DNA of 64,000 nt from Hydrogenovibrio thermophilus (GTDB taxonomy: Bacteria > Pseudomonadota > Gammaproteobacteria > Thiomicrospirales > Thiomicrospiraceae), in NCBI RefSeq assembly GCF_004028275.1, contig NZ_CP035033.1, positions 2,476,501-2,540,500 of the forward strand, given 5' to 3'. Under the pieces are notes generated by a model. That model saw only the letters and a program-made list of their open reading frames with translations. It was not told the DNA's origin and did no database searches. The position numbers were made by a program, and so were the translations under genes. Position 1 is the stretch's first letter. Every line of letters begins with the position of its first letter. Shown here in pieces: positions 1 to 10,043 of the stretch.

Positions 1-221
1 TCTTTGCCTGGTAAATGACAACTCTTACACTGTAAACGATTACCAACTAAGTCTTTTGTCATGTCATGAGTATCAGTTTTGCTCATCACTTCTTCACCCA
101 GACGTATCATTTTTCCAAGCTGACCTTCAGGGTAAGCTTCAGATGTTTTAAAACTATCAGCCAAAACCAGCACAGGTAAACTGACAAAAATAATTATCAA
201 TAATTTGTTAAGTAATCTCAT
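1..221 (-). CDS. Cytochrome c, N-terminal part (cut by window edge)
   Basis: The first ATG on the minus strand is at 221, and the frame stays open to the window edge, giving about 73 residues. They begin with a signal peptide (MRLLNKLLIIIFVSLPVLVLA) and end in LQCKSCHLPGK, a CXXCH haem c site. This suggests an exported c-type cytochrome. The spacing between signal peptide and first haem site, and the CHLPGK context, resemble TsdA/SoxA-type diheme cytochromes, but the rest of the protein is missing, so the family is an inference. It follows the beta-propeller gene in the same direction and may be co-transcribed with it. The alternative is a monohaem cytochrome. Confidence 0.75.
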   Translation of the reverse strand, partial: MRLLNKLLIIIFVSLPVLVLADSFKTSEAYPEGQLGKMIRLGEEVMSKTDTHDMTKDLVGNRLQCKSCHLPGK

Positions 222-344
222 TGGTGTCTTCCTCCAGTCCCTATTCACGTCCTTTCCGATTTAAAATGCACGTGGTGACTTAATCAAACGACATTAACGT
301 GTAAAAATTAACGCCATACGAGATAAACATTATTCTTATACCAG

Positions 345-1298
345 TTAATGAATAACCGCTATTTGATGTCCCTCTCCTCTTGGTAAAGAAATGGCTTGTA
401 GGACTTCAAAGGAGCGTTCATCTAACAACCATATGATCGGTTTTTGGCGGCTAGATACATAAACTTTATGCGTTCCTTTAATAGTATTTAAGTGGTAAGG
501 TGACGGAGATAAAGATAAAAACTTAATAGCCCCCGTTTTTAATTGAATTGCTGCAACCTTATTATCTTTAATACTGCTTACAAATAACTGAGAGCCATCA
601 TTACTGATATCCAGTCCATGAACCTTTTTGCCAATTTCATACTCATTCACAATTTCACCGGTTTTACGGTCGATAGCTACAACAGTTTGCATACTCGGAT
701 TCGCAGCATAAATCATTTCCTGGTCTTTTGAAAAAATGAGGTGTGTCGGTTGATCTCCGCCATCCAGCTCTCTAACCACAGCCATCTTATCAAGGTCAAT
801 TTCACTAATATTATTACTACTCGTATTGCTAACATAAACATAGCGGCTATCCATACTCATAATGGCATAATTTGGAACCTTGCCAGTTTCTAAAGTTTTT
901 ATAACTTTATTTGTGGCTAAATCAGTAATACTAACCTGCTTAATCTTTAAATGTGTAGATACAACATAACTTCCATTCGGGGTAATTTCTAAATGATGGG
1001 TAACACTTGGAAGAGGTATGGTTTTGACAACCTTATGCGTTTTCGTAGAAATAAAATACAACTTTGGCTCTTTTAAACTACTGGCAATGACATGTTGGCC
1101 ATCGGGTGTCGCGACTACTGCATGAGACATAGGAATGCCGGGAATTTCATATTTTATTTTTCCATCTGCCGCATCCATGACTACAACTTCATTCCCTGAT
1201 CCTAAAGGAATATATACCAGCGGTGCAGCATAACTTCCAAAAGAAAGTAAGTATAACAACACACCTACTATTTTATTTAATGGCAATACGGTGTTCAT
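345..1298 (-). CDS. Periplasmic YVTN-type beta-propeller protein
   Basis: A 317-residue protein with a signal peptide (residues 1-24, ending SYA-AP). The rest is a repeating pattern of about 40 residues typical of YVTN/cytochrome-d1-like seven-bladed propellers, with blade signatures such as YVYVSNTSSNNISEID, MIYAANPSMQTVVAID and LFVSSIKDNKVAAI. No haem-binding or catalytic motif is visible. In the family such proteins often act as periplasmic binding scaffolds or accessory factors of metal or redox systems. Here it sits between a DsbA-like gene and a cytochrome c at the far end of the copper island. Its substrate cannot be told from the sequence. Confidence 0.8.
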   Translation of the reverse strand: MNTVLPLNKIVGVLLYLLSFGSYAAPLVYIPLGSGNEVVVMDAADGKIKYEIPGIPMSHAVVATPDGQHVIASSLKEPKLYFISTKTHKVVKTIPLPSVTHHLEITPNGSYVVSTHLKIKQVSITDLATNKVIKTLETGKVPNYAIMSMDSRYVYVSNTSSNNISEIDLDKMAVVRELDGGDQPTHLIFSKDQEMIYAANPSMQTVVAIDRKTGEIVNEYEIGKKVHGLDISNDGSQLFVSSIKDNKVAAIQLKTGAIKFLSLSPSPYHLNTIKGTHKVYVSSRQKPIIWLLDERSFEVLQAISLPRGEGHQIAVIH

Positions 1299-1679
1299 AT
1301 TAAGCTCCTTAAAATCGTTATAAAATTAAAATTTAACGTCAGGATATGATTCAGGTGAGTTCTCAACAAAATAAACACTGTGAAACTTATACTCCAACGC
1401 TCTCTACAGACTTAGAAAGTCTTAATAAGTTAAATCTATATTGCGTGCTATCTCTCGACCCTGAAGACGTACGTTCTAATTTTTAGAGAAGGCTACATTT
1501 ACAACGAATTCCTGTGTATTGAATACCTAATCTATTATTCCTCTAGGAACATACTGTCAAACCGTGTCATCTTTGGCTCCTGAATGTTTTGTGTGGTAAC
1601 TTAACCATTCTCAAGCCGATAATATCCACTTCCTTCTACAGGTTTCAGGTGGTGTGTTTATTATCTGAATCAGGATCAA
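1299..1679. other. Gene-free stretch
   Basis: About 380 AT-rich bases between the beta-propeller and DsbA-like genes. No convincing coding frame, tRNA or terminator is visible. It probably holds the promoter of the beta-propeller gene, but no clear -35/-10 pair stands out. Confidence 0.4.
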
Positions 1680-2345
1680 TTAAAGTAGTGCCTCAATATT
1701 TGCTTTAATAACTTCGTAGCCAATATTGCCATACAATTTTTGACGATTTTCATTCAACAACAAGGTCGGACTTCCATCAAGTTTTAGTTGTGGCTCAAGC
1801 TCGTAATCACTTAGTAATGATGCCATAGCTGAACCATCCTCTAGAAAGGGGGTAATTTGTACAGGATCTATGTTAGCGTTTTTTAATAAATCATCCAGAA
1901 TTTTTGTATTAGAAATGTCTTTACCCTGTTCAAAAAAAAGCACTCTCATTTGCCAAAGTACTTCTTCACTTTTACGTTTTAGTGGATTTTGGTTATCAGA
2001 TAAACTCATATTTTTTTGTTCCCATAACTGGATTGCCTTCATATATAGATGAGCCATAGAAGAAGTTTTGGGTTTGCAGTCTTTCCAAATGACTGGGTTG
2101 ACGTTAATGTATCCAAGTTCATTTGCAACTGCTTGTAAGTGATTAGAGAAGCCAGAATAGCTTCCTTTATCATGCCAGCCGTCCTCTATAAATTTTTCAG
2201 CATCGCCGAACACGGAAATAAACCGATAATCAATTTCAATGCGGTCAGCATATTCATGCTTTAACTTTTCTAAGAGTGCATGAGTGGAGTAGGCCCAGAC
2301 ACAAAGAATGTCACCTAAAAATGTAATTTTGATCTTTCTAGTCAT
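1680..2345 (-). CDS. DsbA-family (FrnE/HCCA-isomerase-like) thioredoxin-fold protein
   Basis: A 221-residue protein without a signal peptide. The N-terminus (KIKITFLGDILCVWAYST) aligns with the beta-strand plus active-site loop of the DsbA/FrnE/2-hydroxychromene-2-carboxylate isomerase fold. A large helical insertion follows, and the cis-proline loop is at LDGSPTLLLN (about residue 192). The usual D-x-x-CPWC motif reads LCVWA, so only the first cysteine of the redox pair remains. The protein is probably not a classical dithiol oxidase and could use glutathione or act as an isomerase-like enzyme. It stands alone, with about 300 bp free on each side, inside the island. Confidence 0.7.
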   Translation of the reverse strand: MTRKIKITFLGDILCVWAYSTHALLEKLKHEYADRIEIDYRFISVFGDAEKFIEDGWHDKGSYSGFSNHLQAVANELGYINVNPVIWKDCKPKTSSMAHLYMKAIQLWEQKNMSLSDNQNPLKRKSEEVLWQMRVLFFEQGKDISNTKILDDLLKNANIDPVQITPFLEDGSAMASLLSDYELEPQLKLDGSPTLLLNENRQKLYGNIGYEVIKANIEALL

Positions 2346-2645
2346 TTAATTGGCTCCTAACTTTAATTTTTTAAATTTCAGCACTGGTGCGTTAAAGGTA
2401 ACGACAACAGTATTGAATGACATTAATATGACACTGAAAGCAGGCTGTAAGGAACACCCGTAGCTAAAGGTGTAGCGATAACGTTATAAACTTGCTGACT
2501 ACGTATCATTGGCAATGTTTAAAACTCTGTGTCAGCATCGGATAATCCCTAAAATTTTATAAAAATCTATGATGTGGCTATACATTTAGTATCTCGTATT
2601 ACTCATTCGATGCCACTTTGTTATTTTTTTAACAAATACTATTCT
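2346..2645. other. Gene-free stretch
   Basis: 300 AT-rich bases between the APC permease and the DsbA-like gene. No open frame of note and no clear hairpin-plus-T terminator was seen. Confidence 0.35.
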
Positions 2646-3983
2646 TTATTTTGTCAAACTAGAAGAGTTCGTTAGCCTCTGATTTCTGAGAAAGACAAAT
2701 TCGACTATCGCTATGATTGCCATGCTTATTATCGCCACCCCGACAACCATTGGATCAGACATGATCTTAACCCACAGAAACCCACCAAGCACCAATAGAT
2801 CAAGCATAATTGCTGTGAACAAAATTAGTAAATTGGCATGAATTTCTTTGCGTAAATAGCGCAGAATCCCCCACTGTACGGCTATGTCCATGATCAGGTA
2901 GAAAATAATACCCAGTGCAGCAATCCGGCTCAAGTCAAAAAATGCCGTCAAAAACAGACCGAGAACCACTGTGTAGAGAAGTGTATGTTTTTGGATGTTA
3001 CCAGACATTCCAAAGTGACTGTGAGGCACAAGCTTCATCTCTGTGAGCATGGCGAGCATCCTAGATACTGCGAAAATGCTGGCTATTATGCCACCAGCTG
3101 TGGCCAACATCGCTAGAACTACCGTAAACCAGAGACCATAATTACCTAGTGCAGGTTTTGCGGCGGCAGCCAGAGAATAATTTTGAGTTGCGATAATATC
3201 ACTCAGTGACAAATTGCTGGCCACAGCAAATCCCACCAGGGTGTAGATCACAACACAAAAGATGATGGAAATAGTAATGGCACGACCCACATTGTGATGA
3301 GGATCTTTTAGTTCTGAGCCGCTATTGGTGATGGTGGTAAACCCTTTGAACGCAAGAATTCCTAATGCTGTAGCACCAAGAAAGCCACTCAACGTCGAGG
3401 AGTCAGGCGTTGTTTGGGTAAAATCCATCGCAATATTATCAGCAGCCCATATGCCAACCAGACCAAAAATGATAATACCGCCTATCTTTAGAAAGCCAAT
3501 GAAGGACGCAACACCTCCGATTAATCGATTCGTCGATAAATTAATGAGAAAAGCGACTAGTAACAGACCAACGCCCAAGGCTGGAACCCATATCTCATTA
3601 TTGTCTGTATCAAAAAGTTGTAGGGTATATTCGCCGAAGGTTCGAGCCAGAAAGCTTTGAGCAATCACCATGGAAAAATACATCAGCAGCGCATTAAAAG
3701 CTGTCGATAGAGAGTTGCCATAAGCTTTGTAGAGGTACATACCAATGCCTCCTGCCGAAGGGTAGGCATTAGACATCTTCACATATGAGTAAGCGCTAAA
3801 TGAAACAATGAGTGCGGCCGAGAGAAATGCCAGAGGGAAAAGTACCCCGGTCATTGTAGCCATTTGGCCAGTTAAGGCGAAAATGCCCGCTCCAATCATC
3901 ACACCCGTTCCCAAGGCTACTGCGCCAATTAGTGTCAGGCTGTTTTCTTGGTATTTCGGTGTTCTATTTTCTGAGTGCTCCAT
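2646..3983 (-). CDS. APC-superfamily amino acid permease
   Basis: A 445-residue inner-membrane protein with about 12 hydrophobic segments. It opens with the APC signature of TM1, GVMIGAGIFALTGQMA, and carries the FKGFTTITNSGSELKDP stretch typical of TM6 and the following loop (F-x-G-x-E-like). Members move amino acids or polyamines by proton symport or exchange; the substrate is not readable here. The start at 3983 is preferred because GGAG lies six bases upstream of that ATG, whereas the start 13 codons earlier has no ribosome-binding site. Nothing links it directly to copper, so it may simply be cargo of the island. Confidence 0.85.
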   Translation of the reverse strand: MEHSENRTPKYQENSLTLIGAVALGTGVMIGAGIFALTGQMATMTGVLFPLAFLSAALIVSFSAYSYVKMSNAYPSAGGIGMYLYKAYGNSLSTAFNALLMYFSMVIAQSFLARTFGEYTLQLFDTDNNEIWVPALGVGLLLVAFLINLSTNRLIGGVASFIGFLKIGGIIIFGLVGIWAADNIAMDFTQTTPDSSTLSGFLGATALGILAFKGFTTITNSGSELKDPHHNVGRAITISIIFCVVIYTLVGFAVASNLSLSDIIATQNYSLAAAAKPALGNYGLWFTVVLAMLATAGGIIASIFAVSRMLAMLTEMKLVPHSHFGMSGNIQKHTLLYTVVLGLFLTAFFDLSRIAALGIIFYLIMDIAVQWGILRYLRKEIHANLLILFTAIMLDLLVLGGFLWVKIMSDPMVVGVAIISMAIIAIVEFVFLRNQRLTNSSSLTK

Positions 3984-4306
3984 ATAAATCTCCAGTATGG
4001 TGGCCGAGCTATAACTAGTCATTCCAGAATTGGCTTTAGTACGTACGTAAAGCCATCTAAAATTGATTTTTTAAAACTTTATCGTTGCATCTTTGCTGAC
4101 AAGTTTGATTAAACATCAAGCTAAAATGCTAGAGTTGAAAAGCGAGTCAGACGTTATTTTGATTTTCATTCGTTTATTTGTGGTCTTGCTAAACACCCCG
4201 TAATTCATATTTGAAAACGGGGCTAAATACTTTCTTATAGGCTTAAGTATGCGAATAAAAAAATATCCTCATTAGCTTGCAATGTAGATTAAATCATTCC
4301 TCAAAC

Positions 4307-4723
4307 TTAATGCATTTTATGACTTCCCATTTCATCATCATGGTGATTGCCGGGTGACATGTAAGTATCATCCATCTGATTGCTCATCTTATTTTGATAT
4401 TGACCATCATGCTCCATTTGTTGTTCTTGACCCGGTGGCATTGGTCTTAAAGGAACCCCTCGTTCTTTTGCTCTAGCTTTCATTTTTTGGTGGTTTAGAC
4501 GTAAGATTTTTTCACGTTCTTCAGGGGTTTTAGCGTTTTCCATTTTTTGCTGATAGATATCTTTTTCCTCTGGGGTCATTAAGTGTCCGCCAATAATGTG
4601 AGTTCCTTCCATATTTTGTATGGCATGTGTACGAGGGTATGCATGGTCAGATGCAAAAGAGACTCCTGTAAACAACCCAATATTTCCAACGATAACAGTA
4701 ATAAGTAGTTTTTGTTTTAACAT
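4307..4723 (-). CDS. Met/His-rich secreted protein of copper loci
   Basis: 138 residues with a signal peptide (residues 1-24, ending SFA-SD). The core GGHLMTPEEKDIYQQKM...TPEEREKILRLNHQKMKARAKERGV is a recognisable conserved helix pair found in small periplasmic proteins near heavy-metal genes. The tail is rich in Met, His and Asp (QMEHDG, HHDDEMGSHKMH), as expected of soft-metal binding. It lies just downstream of the Cu+ ATPase gene, so it may capture Cu(I)/Ag(I) released into the periplasm. The function is inferred from composition and context; no catalytic motif is visible. Confidence 0.7.
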   Translation of the reverse strand: MLKQKLLITVIVGNIGLFTGVSFASDHAYPRTHAIQNMEGTHIIGGHLMTPEEKDIYQQKMENAKTPEEREKILRLNHQKMKARAKERGVPLRPMPPGQEQQMEHDGQYQNKMSNQMDDTYMSPGNHHDDEMGSHKMH

Positions 4724-4839
4724 GACTATGTCCTCTTAAATAAGTTGCTTAAATGTCTAAATCACCAACGCAACTTTTAATTGGTGACGAGTTTTTTCGC
4801 TTCGATAGGTTTAATGTTTAAATTCCTGTGTTTTTAGGG

Positions 4840-7170
4840 TTAGAATTTCACTTTCTTTAATCTCAAAGCATTACCAATCACAGACACGGAGCTAAAACTC
4901 ATCGCCGCTGCGGCAATTATCGGTGACAACAATAGGCCAAAAACGGGGTACAAAACCCCTGCTGCAATTGGCACACCTAGAGCGTTATAGGCAAAGGCAA
5001 AAAATAGATTTTGACGAATATTTTTCATGGTTGCTTTACTTAATTTTCTGGCTCGGACAATACCTCTCAGGTCTCCTTTTACTAAAGTAATTGCGGCACT
5101 TTCCATGGCGACATCAGTTCCAGTGCCCATGGCAATCCCAACTTGGGCTTGTGCAAGAGCAGGAGCATCATTAACCCCGTCACCTGCCATGGCAACAACG
5201 TAACCTTCACTTTGAAAGCTTTTAATCCACTGAGCTTTTTCATCGGGTAATACACCCGCTTCAACTTGATCTATTTGCAGACGTGAAGCAACCGAATTTG
5301 CAGTTGTTGCATTATCACCCGTTAACATCACTACTCGAACCCCTTCTTGGTGAAGTGTCTTGATGGCTTCTTGACTTGTCGATTTGATAGGATCAGCCAC
5401 GACGACAAATCCTGCAAAACGTTGGTCGATAGCGATAAACATGACCGATTGACCTTGCAATCTATAATTCTTGAGGATGTCATTCAATGGCGGTAAGTTG
5501 ATTGAGAGTGCTTTCATTAATTGATCATTTCCAATGGCAATTGTTTGATTATTCACTTCACCCATAATCCCTTTTCCAATAAGCGATTTAAAACCATCTA
5601 CTGATTCAAGAGAGAGTCCTTGTTTTTGTGCAGTGTCAATAATCGCTGTACCTAAAGGATGCTCACTACTGCGCTCTAAACTGGCAACCAACTGCAAAAC
5701 CGTTTGTTGTTCAAATCCTGGTTCAACGTTAAATTCGACTAACTTAGGCTTGCCTTCAGTGATGGTTCCGGTTTTATCTATTACCAAAAGATTCACTTTT
5801 TCCATCATTTCAAGCGCTTCAGCATTTTTGATTAATACTCCATGGGTAGCTCCTCTTCCAGTACCGACCATAATTGAAATTGGAGTTGCTAATCCTAATG
5901 CACAAGGACAGGCAATAATAAGAACTGCGACAGCACTGACTAAGGCATAAGCGAGCTGTGGTTCCGGGCCAAAAAACCACCATACAAAAAATGCAATGAT
6001 TGAAATAATCACCACAATAGGCACGAAGAATCCCGAGACAGTATCGGCTAACTTTTGAATTGGTGCACGAGAACGTTGCGCTTGCGCCACCATGTCAACT
6101 ATTTGTGCGAGCAGGGTATCTTTGCCAATTTTTTCTGCTTGCATCAGTAAACTTCCGGAACCATTAATGGTGGCGCCAATTAAACGATCATTCATTTTTT
6201 TTGACACTGGAAAGGACTCTCCTGTGACCATGGATTCATCCACATAACTTTGACCTTTGGTGATAAAACCATCGACAGGCACCTTATCACCAGGACGAAC
6301 TCGTAAGATATCCCCTACTTGAATTGCCTCTAATGGAATCTCTGTTTCAGAACCGTTCTCTTGGACTTTTATAGTTGTATTAGGGACGAGCCCTAATAGC
6401 ATTTGGATGGCTGAATTGGTTTGAGAGCGAGCTTGTAATTCTAAAACTTGTCCCAATAATACTAAGGCGGTAATCACTGCAGCTGCTTCAAAATAAACAG
6501 CCACTAAACCTGCTTCAGATTGCATCGTAGCTGGAAATATATGCGGTACTAATAGTGCAGTGACACTATAGATCCAGGCAGCTCCAACCCCCATTGAAAT
6601 TAGGGTAAACATGTTTAAATTCCAGGTTTTTATGGACAGCCAACCGCGCACAAAAAACGGGGACCCTCCCCATAAAACCACTGGTGTTGCCAAGACAAAT
6701 TCTATCCACTGCACCGTGTGAAAGTTTAAACCTTGGGGCAAATATTGAGGGGCTATATCTGTCATCATGGCTAACACAAAAACAGGTAAAGCTAATGCAG
6801 TGCTGACCCAAAAACGAAGGCGCATTGATTTTAGTTCAGTGTCCTCACTCTTTTCAGAGAGCATTGGAGTGATTAATGGTTCAAGTGCCATGCCACAAAT
6901 AGGACAGTTTCCCGAATGGTCTTGAATGATTTCAGGATGCATTGGACAGGTATATTGAATACCAGTAATGTCTAATTCTTTAACAGACTGTGAAGATAGA
7001 TCCTGTAGATATTTTTCAGGATGACTGACAAATTTATGCTTGCAATTTTCACTGCAAAAATAAAATGTTTTGCCTTTATTTAAGGTATGAAAAGGCGTGT
7101 TTTCCGAAATCTCCATCTGGCAAACAGGGTCAATAATATTGCCCGTTACTTTTAAGGCTTGATTTGTCAT
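4840..7170 (-). CDS. copA: Cu(I)/Ag(I) P1B-type ATPase with YHS and metal-binding N-domains
   Basis: A 776-residue efflux ATPase that pumps Cu+ (or Ag+) from cytoplasm to periplasm. The N-terminus is a YHS domain (about residues 14-57, [12 protein letters not shown]) followed by a heavy-metal-binding domain (YTCPMHPEI...[10 protein letters not shown], about 73-98) instead of the common MxCxxC fold. The membrane CPC motif is at 421-423 ([10 protein letters not shown]). The phosphorylation site DKTGT has its Asp at 465. SSEHPLG gives the HP dipeptide, and GDGVND the hinge. The YHS/HMBD layout matches CopA/SilP ATPases carried on resistance islands. It is followed by a Met/His-rich protein and preceded by the DUF302 gene. 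Confidence 0.95.
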   Translation of the reverse strand: MTNQALKVTGNIIDPVCQMEISENTPFHTLNKGKTFYFCSENCKHKFVSHPEKYLQDLSSQSVKELDITGIQYTCPMHPEIIQDHSGNCPICGMALEPLITPMLSEKSEDTELKSMRLRFWVSTALALPVFVLAMMTDIAPQYLPQGLNFHTVQWIEFVLATPVVLWGGSPFFVRGWLSIKTWNLNMFTLISMGVGAAWIYSVTALLVPHIFPATMQSEAGLVAVYFEAAAVITALVLLGQVLELQARSQTNSAIQMLLGLVPNTTIKVQENGSETEIPLEAIQVGDILRVRPGDKVPVDGFITKGQSYVDESMVTGESFPVSKKMNDRLIGATINGSGSLLMQAEKIGKDTLLAQIVDMVAQAQRSRAPIQKLADTVSGFFVPIVVIISIIAFFVWWFFGPEPQLAYALVSAVAVLIIACPCALGLATPISIMVGTGRGATHGVLIKNAEALEMMEKVNLLVIDKTGTITEGKPKLVEFNVEPGFEQQTVLQLVASLERSSEHPLGTAIIDTAQKQGLSLESVDGFKSLIGKGIMGEVNNQTIAIGNDQLMKALSINLPPLNDILKNYRLQGQSVMFIAIDQRFAGFVVVADPIKSTSQEAIKTLHQEGVRVVMLTGDNATTANSVASRLQIDQVEAGVLPDEKAQWIKSFQSEGYVVAMAGDGVNDAPALAQAQVGIAMGTGTDVAMESAAITLVKGDLRGIVRARKLSKATMKNIRQNLFFAFAYNALGVPIAAGVLYPVFGLLLSPIIAAAAMSFSSVSVIGNALRLKKVKF

Positions 7171-7192
7171 TCTATCTCCAATATATCGATTT

Positions 7193-7223
7193 AGAGTGTC
7201 TATCCCACTATGATATACACTCT
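7193..7223. promoter_or_regulatory. Inverted repeat upstream of the Cu ATPase
   Basis: AGAGTGT and ACACTCT flank a 17-base spacer in the gap between the DUF302 stop and the copA start. It could be an operator or an intercistronic hairpin. It does not match the CueR or CsoR consensus as I know them. Confidence 0.25.
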
Positions 7224-7236
7224 CTAATCAATGATG

Positions 7237-7620
7237 TTATTTCGCTTCATTAATCATTTGGATTAATTGCTTTTCAACCTCTTTTGCGATTTTATTTAAG
7301 GCCTCATCTGTTGATAATAAGCCGAGCATTTCGGAGGGTTCAATCATGCCAATAAAGGTTTTGTTGTTTTCTGTAAAAACAGAGATACGGCAGGGGAGTG
7401 CCATATTCAAACGCATATCGATTGCTAAAACCTCCACGGCCTTAACAGGGTTACATACTTCAAAAATTTTGCATTCATCCTTAAACTCAATACCCTTACT
7501 TCGTAAAGTGGCTCCTAAATCATGGATGTGTAACACACCAAAATTATGATTTTTAACAGCGGCTTCCAAATCCACCACTGCCTGCTCAAATGTTTTGTGA
7601 CTTTCTACTTGAAAAAACAT
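7237..7620 (-). CDS. DUF302 domain protein
   Basis: 127 residues covering one DUF302 domain: SHKTFEQAVVDLEAAVKNHNFGVLHIHDLGATLRSKG, then ECKIFEVCNPVKAVEVLAID, then LPCRISVFTENNKTFIGMIEP. There is no signal peptide, so it is probably cytoplasmic. DUF302 proteins commonly sit in sulfur-oxidation and metal-resistance loci. The conserved Cys residues in EVCNP and LPCRIS could bind a metal or a persulfide, but the biochemical role is unknown. It lies between the SHOCT-protein gene and copA, all on the same strand. Confidence 0.85.
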   Translation of the reverse strand: MFFQVESHKTFEQAVVDLEAAVKNHNFGVLHIHDLGATLRSKGIEFKDECKIFEVCNPVKAVEVLAIDMRLNMALPCRISVFTENNKTFIGMIEPSEMLGLLSTDEALNKIAKEVEKQLIQMINEAK

Positions 7621-7750
7621 ATCTCTTCCTTTGTCTAAAATGTACCTAATAAAATATTGAACCTTAACTAACGATTATTAGATTGAAATCTAAATATTGA
7701 CCAGGCCTGCTTAAATTCGACCTGGATTTTTATTTGGATTTGATTCCGCT

Positions 7751-7975
7751 CTAAGAGTGCAGTGTTTTTTTCTGCTCTTCAAATTCCTCTTTTGTTATTT
7801 CGCCTTTGGCATATCGTTTTTTTAAAATATCCAAAGCGGTTTCATTTTGTTCTGAAGCAGAATTGGAAGATGTGTTGAAGTTTTTTATTAGTAAAAATAT
7901 AACAATAATGAAAATTAACCAGAGTAACCACATTCCGCCTCCCATGAATCCCCAAGTATGATCGTAATTAAACAT
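7751..7975 (-). CDS. Small membrane protein with SHOCT domain
   Basis: 74 residues: one transmembrane segment (about 12-31, GGMWLLWLIFIIVIFLLIKN), then a Ser/Asn linker, then a C-terminal SHOCT motif (ALDILKKRYAKGEITKEEFEEQKKTL). SHOCT is a short helical pair often attached to membrane anchors and thought to assist oligomerisation. Close relatives are frequent beside multicopper oxidases on metal-resistance islands. The gene is 12 bp downstream of the CueO-like oxidase gene, so it is very likely co-transcribed. Confidence 0.85.
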   Translation of the reverse strand: MFNYDHTWGFMGGGMWLLWLIFIIVIFLLIKNFNTSSNSASEQNETALDILKKRYAKGEITKEEFEEQKKTLHS

Positions 7976-7987
7976 AGTGTTCTCCTT

Positions 7988-9502
7988 TTAAGTTGTTACG
8001 ATAAATTGTCCCATCATTCCCGCATCTTCATGCTCTAAGATGTGACAGTGGTACATATAAGGTTCTTGATTGTTATAATAAGGACCAGTCGGTAACAATA
8101 TGCGAACTGTTTCATCGCGATGAACAGTCACTGTATCTTTTAATCCTTGTTCCCATGGATAAGGCGCTTGGCCATTTCGATCCAAGACTTTGAATTGAGT
8201 GTTATGAATGTGAAAAGGGTGATGCATCATTGATGGGTTTTTAAGGTGCCATATTTCAAAGCTATTGGCGGTTAAACGTTCATTTATTACCTCCATTTGC
8301 ATAGCTTGTCCATTGATTGTAAAACCACCTGAACCAAACATCATTCTAGGTCCCATTTGCATTTCTAAATTCATGGTTCGCGTTTGCGCTATTTCGACAT
8401 TGGACCAGTCAGGTAATGGGATTAAACGCTCAATCATCGAGGGTTTAGTTGCTTCGGATTTTCTGGGGTCGATGTGAAATAAATCATAGTCTTGATCAAG
8501 CTTTGATGTATCTCTCATCATGCCGCCCATCCCCATCGATAAGTTTCCATAACCCGCTAGGGTTTTTAGTGAGACGGGTTGGTGATCGGAAAGATCAACC
8601 AGAATTTCGGCGCGTTCTGCTGGCGATAATCGAAGGCGGTTGAGGGTTTGTGGTGTTTCCAATAAACCGCCGTCTCCTGCAATGACTTGAAAAGAACGCT
8701 TGTCTGAAAACACCAAATCGTAAAAACGTGCATTGGAAGCATTGTGCAGTCTTAAACGAATACGATCTTTTTGAGGACGTAAAACGGAGTTGGCTCGGCC
8801 ATTCACCAGCATGGTGTCGCCGTGCATGCCTTGCATTTTGTTCATCCGTTCATTGCTGTAGATGAATTCTCCGGTTTCGTCAAAAGCGCGATCCATGAGT
8901 ATGACCGGGAAATCATCCATTCCATATTCATGAGGCAGCCCCAGTTCGGCATCGCGTTCTTCATCAACCACTTGCATCTGTCCGCCTAAACCACGCCAAA
9001 CTTGGGATCCGGTATGTTGGTGCGTGTGTGAATGGTAAAATAATGTGGAGGGTTCATTAATCACGTCCCATTCGGCTATCCAGGTTTTTCCGGGGGAGAT
9101 GGGTTGGTGAGGCCCGCCATCTTCTGTTGCAGGCAAAATCATGCCATGCCAGTGAAGTGCCGCCACTTCATTCAGTTGATTGGTGACTTCCATGCGAAGC
9201 TTTTGGCCTTTTTTGATCCGAATGACGGGGCCTAAAAAATCTTGATTGATGCCAATGGTCTGAGTCGTGACATCGGGCAGGATCTTCGTTTTTCCCTGTT
9301 GCAGTGTTAATGTAAAGCGCTGCTTTCCATTAAGAGGTTGACCCTGTTCTAAATCCGGAAGGTAAAAGTCCACTTTAGGAAAAACAGGATGGATAAAATC
9401 GTCCTGTCCAACCCCGCCAAGTAACGTTCCCATGGCATTGCCTGCCTGAGGAAGGAGCGTCAGCCCAATCAGGCTTTTTTGGATAAATTGTCGTCTGTTC
9501 AT
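7988..9502 (-). CDS. CueO-like multicopper oxidase, Tat-exported
   Basis: A 504-residue periplasmic oxidase, probably oxidising Cu(I) to the less toxic Cu(II). The start at 9502 has AGGAG just upstream and places a twin-arginine signal at the very N-terminus (MNRRQFIQKSLIGL). All four copper-binding motifs are visible: HWHG, HSHTHQH, HHPFHIH and HCHILEHEDAGM, the last with the T1 copper ligands. Three cupredoxin domains are expected at this length. Met-rich loops (MGMGGMMRD, QMGPRMMFG) suit cuprous oxidase activity. The 15-codon upstream extension would overlap the cytochrome gene and lacks a ribosome site. Confidence 0.93.
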   Translation of the reverse strand: MNRRQFIQKSLIGLTLLPQAGNAMGTLLGGVGQDDFIHPVFPKVDFYLPDLEQGQPLNGKQRFTLTLQQGKTKILPDVTTQTIGINQDFLGPVIRIKKGQKLRMEVTNQLNEVAALHWHGMILPATEDGGPHQPISPGKTWIAEWDVINEPSTLFYHSHTHQHTGSQVWRGLGGQMQVVDEERDAELGLPHEYGMDDFPVILMDRAFDETGEFIYSNERMNKMQGMHGDTMLVNGRANSVLRPQKDRIRLRLHNASNARFYDLVFSDKRSFQVIAGDGGLLETPQTLNRLRLSPAERAEILVDLSDHQPVSLKTLAGYGNLSMGMGGMMRDTSKLDQDYDLFHIDPRKSEATKPSMIERLIPLPDWSNVEIAQTRTMNLEMQMGPRMMFGSGGFTINGQAMQMEVINERLTANSFEIWHLKNPSMMHHPFHIHNTQFKVLDRNGQAPYPWEQGLKDTVTVHRDETVRILLPTGPYYNNQEPYMYHCHILEHEDAGMMGQFIVTT

Positions 9503-9536
9503 ATTTTCTCCTGTCGTACGCTGTGAGGATTGATTG

Positions 9537-9983
9537 TTAGCGGTCATTTTTTAACCCTCCTCTTTCTAGCCAGGCCTGGTAGATTTTATTCGACCAGAAA
9601 CTTTGAAAATAAGCGATGGCTTGTAGCCGTTCTTCCGGTGTTAATTTATTCTTAAAAGCCGGCATTGTTCCGCCAAGTGGAATTCCACCTTGTAAAATAG
9701 TTCTGTTAAGTCCGTTGAGAGAATGGTGCCATGCGTGCGCGGTTCCGTTGAGAGGTGGAGCAGGGTAACTGCCATCAACGAGTGGTTGCTTCCAGTCGGC
9801 GGCCAGCCCTTGAGCTTCTTCTCCATGACAGACAGCACAATGCTGTTTGAAGAGGTGCTGTCCTATTTTGACATCACTTGATGAATACCAACGTTTTGTG
9901 TTTTGGCTGGCTTCAGAGAGATCGTCTTTGGAAGAACAAGCAAATAGGTTCAAACTTGTTAATATTAAAACCAATAACTTCAT
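9537..9983 (-). CDS. Lipoprotein cytochrome c of the copper cluster
   Basis: 148 residues. A lipobox (LNLFAC, Cys at 16) predicts anchoring to a membrane on the periplasmic side. One haem site, CAVCHGEE, lies at about residue 49, with a later Met (GTMPAFKNKLTPEE) as the likely sixth ligand. This is the layout of small class I cytochromes c. Sitting between copB and the CueO-like oxidase genes, it may take electrons from, or give them to, a copper oxidase; that is inference. A copy of CCAGGCCTGG falls in its C-terminal codons (YQAWLERGG). Confidence 0.88.
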   Translation of the reverse strand: MKLLVLILTSLNLFACSSKDDLSEASQNTKRWYSSSDVKIGQHLFKQHCAVCHGEEAQGLAADWKQPLVDGSYPAPPLNGTAHAWHHSLNGLNRTILQGGIPLGGTMPAFKNKLTPEERLQAIAYFQSFWSNKIYQAWLERGGLKNDR

Positions 9984-10043
9984 GTCATATTCCTTGATTT
10001 AAAACAGAGAAAGTCTATTTTGACTTTCTCTTGTTGTTAAGTG

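Noticed and set aside
7193-7223. AGAGTGT/ACACTCT repeat as a firm copper operator
   Set aside because: It matches no copper regulator consensus I know; kept only as a low-confidence feature.
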